From the NCBI RefSeq assembly GCF_014193895.1, contig NZ_BLZR01000001.1, forward strand, positions 1,736,001-1,800,000: a DNA stretch of 64,000 nt. The letters run 5' to 3'. Source of the DNA: Clostridium fungisolvens (GTDB lineage Bacteria > Bacillota > Clostridia > Clostridiales > Clostridiaceae). This document shows, in pieces, positions 60,563 through 64,000 of the stretch (within the stretch, counting starts at the first letter, position 1; each line of letters starts with the position of its first letter). The notes under the pieces were generated by a model. It searched no databases. It saw only the letters and a program-made list of their open reading frames with translations, and was not told the DNA's origin. The translations under genes and the position numbers were made by a program.

Positions 60563-60904
60563 TCAATGTTTTGTTACGGCCTTATAATATTCATTATGGA
60601 AGTTTACTGCAATTGCTTCTGTTGAGTCTACACCTTTAATAGAAAATATTTTTGTTCCAACTGGACATTCATTTGCCTCCCCATTATTTTTAGGAGAAGG
60701 AGTCACTTGCTTTTTTACTGTTTCAATCTGCTTATTCAAATTTTCACTTGGTACAACCTCTGATGACAGATAATAGTCGGTGTTGTTATAAATGAGCATT
60801 GAAGCATACAACACATTAGTGGTGGTGGATACACCATTTCTAGCACAGCCAATAAAACTAAACAATAATATTAAGGTAATTAATGACAATAATAGTTTTC
60901 TCAT
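60563..60904 (-). CDS. Putative lipoprotein (113 aa)
   Basis: Signal peptide MRKLLLSLITLILLFSFIGC with lipobox FIGC (Cys20), then a short soluble domain: VLYASMLIYNNTDYYLSSEV, a charged linker with PSPKNNGE, and IFSIKGVDSTEAIAVNFHNE. No family I can name; one Cys remains in the domain (NECPVG). Minus-strand ribosome site GGAGAAAC. Monocistronic. Confidence 0.7.
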   Translation of the reverse strand: MRKLLLSLITLILLFSFIGCARNGVSTTTNVLYASMLIYNNTDYYLSSEVVPSENLNKQIETVKKQVTPSPKNNGEANECPVGTKIFSIKGVDSTEAIAVNFHNEYYKAVTKH

Positions 60905-61038
60905 TTTGTTTCTCCTACTTATCCAACAATACTAATAAATACGGAATATATAACAGATTAATTCGCTTATTATTATAAATTATAACATAAGAATCTGTAT
61001 TTTAATGGTATAATTGTATGCAATAAAGGGGATGAGTT

Positions 61039-61614
61039 ATGCTTGAAAATCACGATAATAGCATAACCTTAAGATATTTGGAGGCATTTATGGATAATAA
61101 TCTATTTATTGAATTTTGTAAGGATAAATTTCACTATTTGATAGATGAGTTTGGATTTAATGATGTAACAACTGAAGATGATGGTATCAGACTACATATA
61201 TTATATGAAAAGAAGGGTCTTAAATTAGAAATTATTAATCATAGTATTGAGATGCCTGAATTTCCAGTGTCAGTATACTTTGTAACAGTAAAGAAAGGTA
61301 TCTTTAAAAAGACCAATACTTATGATTTAGATGATTTACTAATATATAGAAAGTGCAGTAGTCAAGTTTACGAATATCTGTACTATAATGATATAGACAC
61401 TTTTTATGATAAGATACCAGAAGAAAAATTAGAATTTTATAAAGATAAATATTCGAAAGACGAAGAAATTGAACTTATTATAGATAAATATTCTCGTGTA
61501 TTAAAGGAATTTGGCTCTGATATACTGAATGGAGATTTTACTATTTTACCTAATGTGAAGAAATTACGAGAAGAATATGATAGAAAATTTGACTGTCCTA
61601 CAATATATAACTAA
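61039..61614 (+). CDS. Hypothetical soluble protein (191 aa)
   Basis: An acidic, aromatic-rich protein without membrane segments or motifs that I recognise. Residues 28-60 (FHYLIDEFGFNDVTTEDDGI) and 68-85 (LEIINHSIEMPEFPVSVYFV) form alternating strands and helices; the second half is helical with EKLEFYKDKYSKDEEIEL. AAGGGGATG ribosome site. Resembles the many uncharacterised immunity-type or regulatory proteins of Firmicutes, but nothing specific can be claimed. Confidence 0.5.
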   Translation: MLENHDNSITLRYLEAFMDNNLFIEFCKDKFHYLIDEFGFNDVTTEDDGIRLHILYEKKGLKLEIINHSIEMPEFPVSVYFVTVKKGIFKKTNTYDLDDLLIYRKCSSQVYEYLYYNDIDTFYDKIPEEKLEFYKDKYSKDEEIELIIDKYSRVLKEFGSDILNGDFTILPNVKKLREEYDRKFDCPTIYN

Positions 61615-61696
61615 CAGTGGTTCGATAAGTGGCTTTAATTTTAAAATTGCAAAAATATGCTAGGAAAAGATAGATGTTTTAAAATGGAGGTTAGTA

Positions 61697-62122
61697 ATGA
61701 AAAAGATAGAAAAAATGAATGCAATTGCTGTTTGTGTGATAGGTATTTTTATAGTAATTGGAGCTATAGCGCTAGTGATTAATCAGTCGAATAAAACCAA
61801 AGAAGATGTTCAAGTAAAGATAAATGGTAGCAAGGTTGTAATAGAGGGACAGTTTGGTACAACCATTGATACTAAAGATATCTCTGAAATAAAACTCCTT
61901 GATACCTTACCCGCTGTTAAGACAAGAGTTAATGGTGCAGAAAGTGGAGAATACAAAAGAGGAGACTTTGAGGTTCAAGACCTTGGTACTTGCAAGTTAT
62001 TTATAAATTTAGAAAATGGACCATATATCTATATTGTAGCGAATGGTAAATATATAATAAACTTTAATGATAAAGCAACAACTTTAGACTTTTATGATAA
62101 GTTAAAGAAAGTTATTAAGTAA
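61697..62122 (+). CDS. Membrane-anchored bacterial PH-domain-like protein
   Basis: A 141-residue protein with one membrane segment at about residues 9-27 (AIAVCVIGIFIVIGAIALV) and an external beta-rich domain: VQVKINGSKVVIEGQFGTTI, ISEIKLLDTLPAVKTRVNG, then GPYIYIVANGKYIINFND and a final helix DFYDKLKKVIK. This matches small bacterial PH-type domains. GGAGG ribosome site. Role unknown. Confidence 0.65.
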   Translation: MKKIEKMNAIAVCVIGIFIVIGAIALVINQSNKTKEDVQVKINGSKVVIEGQFGTTIDTKDISEIKLLDTLPAVKTRVNGAESGEYKRGDFEVQDLGTCKLFINLENGPYIYIVANGKYIINFNDKATTLDFYDKLKKVIK

Positions 62123-62297
62123 TAAGATAAAAAGCAGTCTATTAAAAATTAGATGTGAGAGATGATATGGCTAATAGTAGATTATGTAGAGTTAAGGAAT
62201 CTTTTTAATATGGATAAAGACGTACCATATAAGTTTTATCTAGGGATTGGTACATCTATAAAATAGTAATTCAATAAATACAGAAGGGTATATATAC

Positions 62298-62801
62298 GTG
62301 GGCAAAATGACAAAGTTAATAATTTTAAGAGGTAATTCAGGAAGTGGTAAAACTACAACAGCCAAGGCACTGCAAAAGAAATTTGGACATGGCACAATGC
62401 TTATTTCACAAGATGTGGTTAGAAGAGAGATGCTATTTGTGAAGGATGGGCCAGATGGAAAAGCAGGTGAGCTACTAAGTGAGCTAGCGCTGTATGGAAA
62501 GAAACATTGTAATATTATAATTTTAGAAGGAATTTTAAATTCAAAGTGGTATGAAGGACTTTTTAAAAATTTACTTCATGAATTTAAAGATCAAATCTTT
62601 GCATATTACTTCGACATACCTTTTGAAGAAACTCTAAATCGTCACAAACAAAAACCTAATGCTCATGAATTTGGAGAAAAAGATATGAGAAGCTGGTGGA
62701 AGGAAAGAGATTTAATAGAGCTTATTCCTGAGGTATGTATAAATAAAGAATTAGACTTAAATGAAGTTGTGGATATGATTTATCAGGATTCTACAAGATA
62801 A
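62298..62801 (+). CDS. P-loop kinase, zeta-toxin/uridine-kinase-like
   Basis: A 167-residue protein with intact Walker A LRGNSGSGKTTTAKAL (about residues 9-24), SQDVVRREML (acceptor helix), NIIILEGILN (Walker B-like), and KDMRSWWKERD (lid). It resembles the AAA_33/zeta-type kinases for small molecules such as nucleosides or aminoglycosides. The start is GTG 62298 with AGAAGGG at 62282-62288; ATG 62307 is an alternative. No antitoxin neighbour was found, so a toxin role is unlikely. Confidence 0.82.
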   Translation: MGKMTKLIILRGNSGSGKTTTAKALQKKFGHGTMLISQDVVRREMLFVKDGPDGKAGELLSELALYGKKHCNIIILEGILNSKWYEGLFKNLLHEFKDQIFAYYFDIPFEETLNRHKQKPNAHEFGEKDMRSWWKERDLIELIPEVCINKELDLNEVVDMIYQDSTR

Positions 62802-62939
62802 AAAATAAAATATGTAATTTGGTACACACTGTCTATTTGAAAATGCTGTGATAAGGATAAACTGAATAAAAAATAGAAAAAAGCAAATATTATTTAGGAA
62901 AAGTATTTATAGAATTCAACTACTTAAGAGGACTTAAAA

Positions 62940-63392
62940 ATGGAGATTAATAAAGGATTAAATGATGATAAGATTCTTGTTGCAGGAGTAATAGGTATTG
63001 CTTCTACTGTTGTCGGAGAAATATGTTCGTGGATTCTTCTTTCTTTTGGAATTGGTACTTATAGCACATATCAAATAAACAGTCTTATTGTTACTTATAA
63101 TAAGCCTTCAATATTAGTAGGATTGTTTTTAAATCTTATAATGGGTGGTATTATTGGGGCGGCTGTTTATCTCACACTTAAAAAGTGGGGACATGACCAT
63201 ATTATTATGGTGAGTCTTGGGTACACATTAGTTGCATGGATGTTTATTGAAATTATTGCCAATGGTGTAGTTGATAAAGATTTAATTGCTACAAGAGTAA
63301 TAGGTGGCTATGTTAATCAATTTATTAGTGCTGTAATACATGCAGTTGCAAAAGGATTAATGTTGAAGTGGTTTATATTTAATAGAAGTTAA
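62940..63392 (+). CDS. Four-helix membrane protein (150 aa), unknown
   Basis: Membrane segments at about residues 13-32, 57-77, 90-108 and 125-145. The glycine-rich loops LNLIMGGIIGAAVYL and IGGYVNQFISAVIHAVAKG resemble YagU/DUF-type small membrane proteins. GAGGACTT precedes the ATG. A terminator follows at 63432. Function unknown. Confidence 0.6.
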   Translation: MEINKGLNDDKILVAGVIGIASTVVGEICSWILLSFGIGTYSTYQINSLIVTYNKPSILVGLFLNLIMGGIIGAAVYLTLKKWGHDHIIMVSLGYTLVAWMFIEIIANGVVDKDLIATRVIGGYVNQFISAVIHAVAKGLMLKWFIFNRS

Positions 63393-63431
63393 TATTATCT
63401 TTTACTCATTTTTCATATAAAATGAACTGAA

Positions 63432-63456
63432 GAAGTCCAGTTAGGGCTTCTTTTTA
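63432..63456 (+). terminator. Terminator after membrane protein
   Basis: GAAGTCC (63432-63438) with GGGCTTC (63444-63450), then TTTTTAT. Confidence 0.75.
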
Positions 63457-63585
63457 TATGGATATAAAATCATCACCATTGTTTAAAAAGCCTAAAATAT
63501 AAATTGAAGAAAGCAAAATGACTTTCATCAAGAATGTAGAATATTATCGATACTATTCTAAAATAAATCCTAATAAAAATAAATA

Positions 63586-63819
63586 TTATCTATTGTCTAA
63601 TTGCTTTTTCTTAAATATAAAAGATAACACCAATGATGCAACAGTTGGTACACCATAGGTAACACTCTTAAACACTAAATTAAGGGAAAATGGAGTTGAA
63701 TATTCAGGATGTTGTAAAAAATTCTGATAGTCAATAAGCGTAGTTGTTAACATAGCAATTATCAGAAAAACAGAGAAACAACTAAAAAGAACTGATGCAG
63801 TTTTATACTTGTTTTTCAT
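63586..63819 (-). CDS. Small two- or three-helix membrane protein (77 aa)
   Basis: Hydrophobic segments at about residues 8-28 and 50-68, ending with a basic tail FKKKQLDNR. On the minus strand AAGGAGGT lies 8 bp before ATG, an ideal ribosome site. No family known. A strong hairpin at 63885 separates it from the next gene. Confidence 0.6.
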   Translation of the reverse strand: MKNKYKTASVLFSCFSVFLIIAMLTTTLIDYQNFLQHPEYSTPFSLNLVFKSVTYGVPTVASLVLSFIFKKKQLDNR

Positions 63820-63884
63820 AGAAACTACCTCCTTAAATTAGATGTAATACTTACTTATATTATATCAAAAAAAGACCGTAAACA

Positions 63885-63928
63885 AATAGGGTTTCAGAAC
63901 TTGTTGCTAAGTTCTAAAACCCTATTAT
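63885..63928. terminator. Terminator at right end
   Basis: AATAGGGTTT-CAGAAC (63885-63900) with GTTCT-AAAACCCTATT (63911-63926), then ATTATAT. Confidence 0.82.
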
Positions 63929-63950
63929 TATATGTTCTTAAAACTATCTT

Positions 63951-64000
63951 TTATGAAAGTGCTTCTTTGTTATCTAAAATGAGGTATACATTTTCATAAG
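63951..64000 (-). CDS. Possible 3' end of a minus-strand gene, cut by window edge
   Basis: Reading right to left, the frame encodes YENVYLILDNKEALS and stops at 63951-63953, 23 bp before the terminator at 63885-63928. Too short to name. Confidence 0.35.
   Translation of the reverse strand, partial: YENVYLILDNKEALS

Noticed and set aside
62298..62801. Zeta-toxin of a toxin-antitoxin pair
   Set aside because: No antitoxin gene adjacent, and the protein is shorter than zeta toxins and resembles metabolic kinases.
1..64000. tRNA, rRNA, known riboswitch or T-box
   Set aside because: No cloverleaf, specifier/antiterminator pattern or recognised aptamer core found on either strand by eye.

Overview
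The window is low-GC Gram-positive DNA, most likely from a Clostridium-type anaerobe. The signs are strong AT bias, GGAGG-type ribosome sites with frequent TTG and GTG starts, an LPXTG-anchored surface protein, and oxygen- and flavin-handling genes typical of Clostridia (old yellow enzyme, nitroreductase, EFR1 ferredoxin, flavodoxin-like reductase). I saw no rRNA or tRNA gene, CRISPR array, integrase, transposase or phage gene. I recognise about 70 genes, nearly all accessory rather than core functions.

Layout. 0-2 kb: a cut-off tyrosine phosphatase, a DUF6602 nuclease-like protein and a small protein. 2-7.3 kb: an ABC exporter (one ATPase, two permeases) followed by a NarL-type two-component system, the gene set of the Bacillus linearmycin-resistance locus. 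7.4-13.8 kb: SDR, GNAT, Nudix, phosphoesterase, tandem GNAT, TetR and hydrolase. 14-18.9 kb: TetR divergent from an old yellow enzyme, nitroreductase, lipoprotein, and a MerR/carboxymuconolactone-decarboxylase pair with a textbook 19-bp-spaced MerR promoter. 19-30.6 kb: a same-strand run of small detoxification or modification genes (BAAT hydrolase, AAC(3)-like acetyltransferase, GNATs, Nudix, methyltransferases, HD, P-loop, toroid-fold protein, GH113-like protein, DUF3781, DUF2441). 30.8-34 kb: an RpiR/DJ-1/YczE-like/AEC transporter locus. 34-39 kb: an internally duplicated small protein, a HEPN remnant and a double 5'-nucleotidase with a possible Pho box. 39-46.5 kb: two TetR-controlled modules (ABC-FtsX exporter; ketopantoate-reductase-like enzyme). 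46.8-54 kb: flavin reductase, CPBP protease, PfkB kinase, TetR plus SDR with paired operators, EFR1 ferredoxin, HxlR plus FMN reductase. 54-64 kb: MazG-like, phosphoesterase, several gene remnants, GNATs, kinase-like P-loop proteins, small membrane proteins and lipoproteins.

How it works together. The recurring unit is a one-component regulator (TetR x5, MerR, HxlR, RpiR) beside one or two enzymes or an exporter, with an inverted-repeat operator visible in most intergenic gaps. This suggests a chromosomal arm specialised in responses to xenobiotics, antibiotics and electrophiles.

The most unusual content is non-coding: (i) a family of about 97-bp palindromic MITE-like elements (five copies plus fragments); (ii) a roughly 380-bp intergenic element present twice, with a perfect 21-bp stem and a conserved loop, a candidate structured RNA or mobile element; (iii) a short motif, AAATTCYAATTT, recurring just after the stop codons of the accessory genes; (iv) a duplicated terminator-promoter segment. 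At least five decayed genes (MerR, HEPN, Rpn-type nuclease, VOC, and an unknown frameshifted gene) show active turnover. All family assignments were made by reading motifs; no database search was run.
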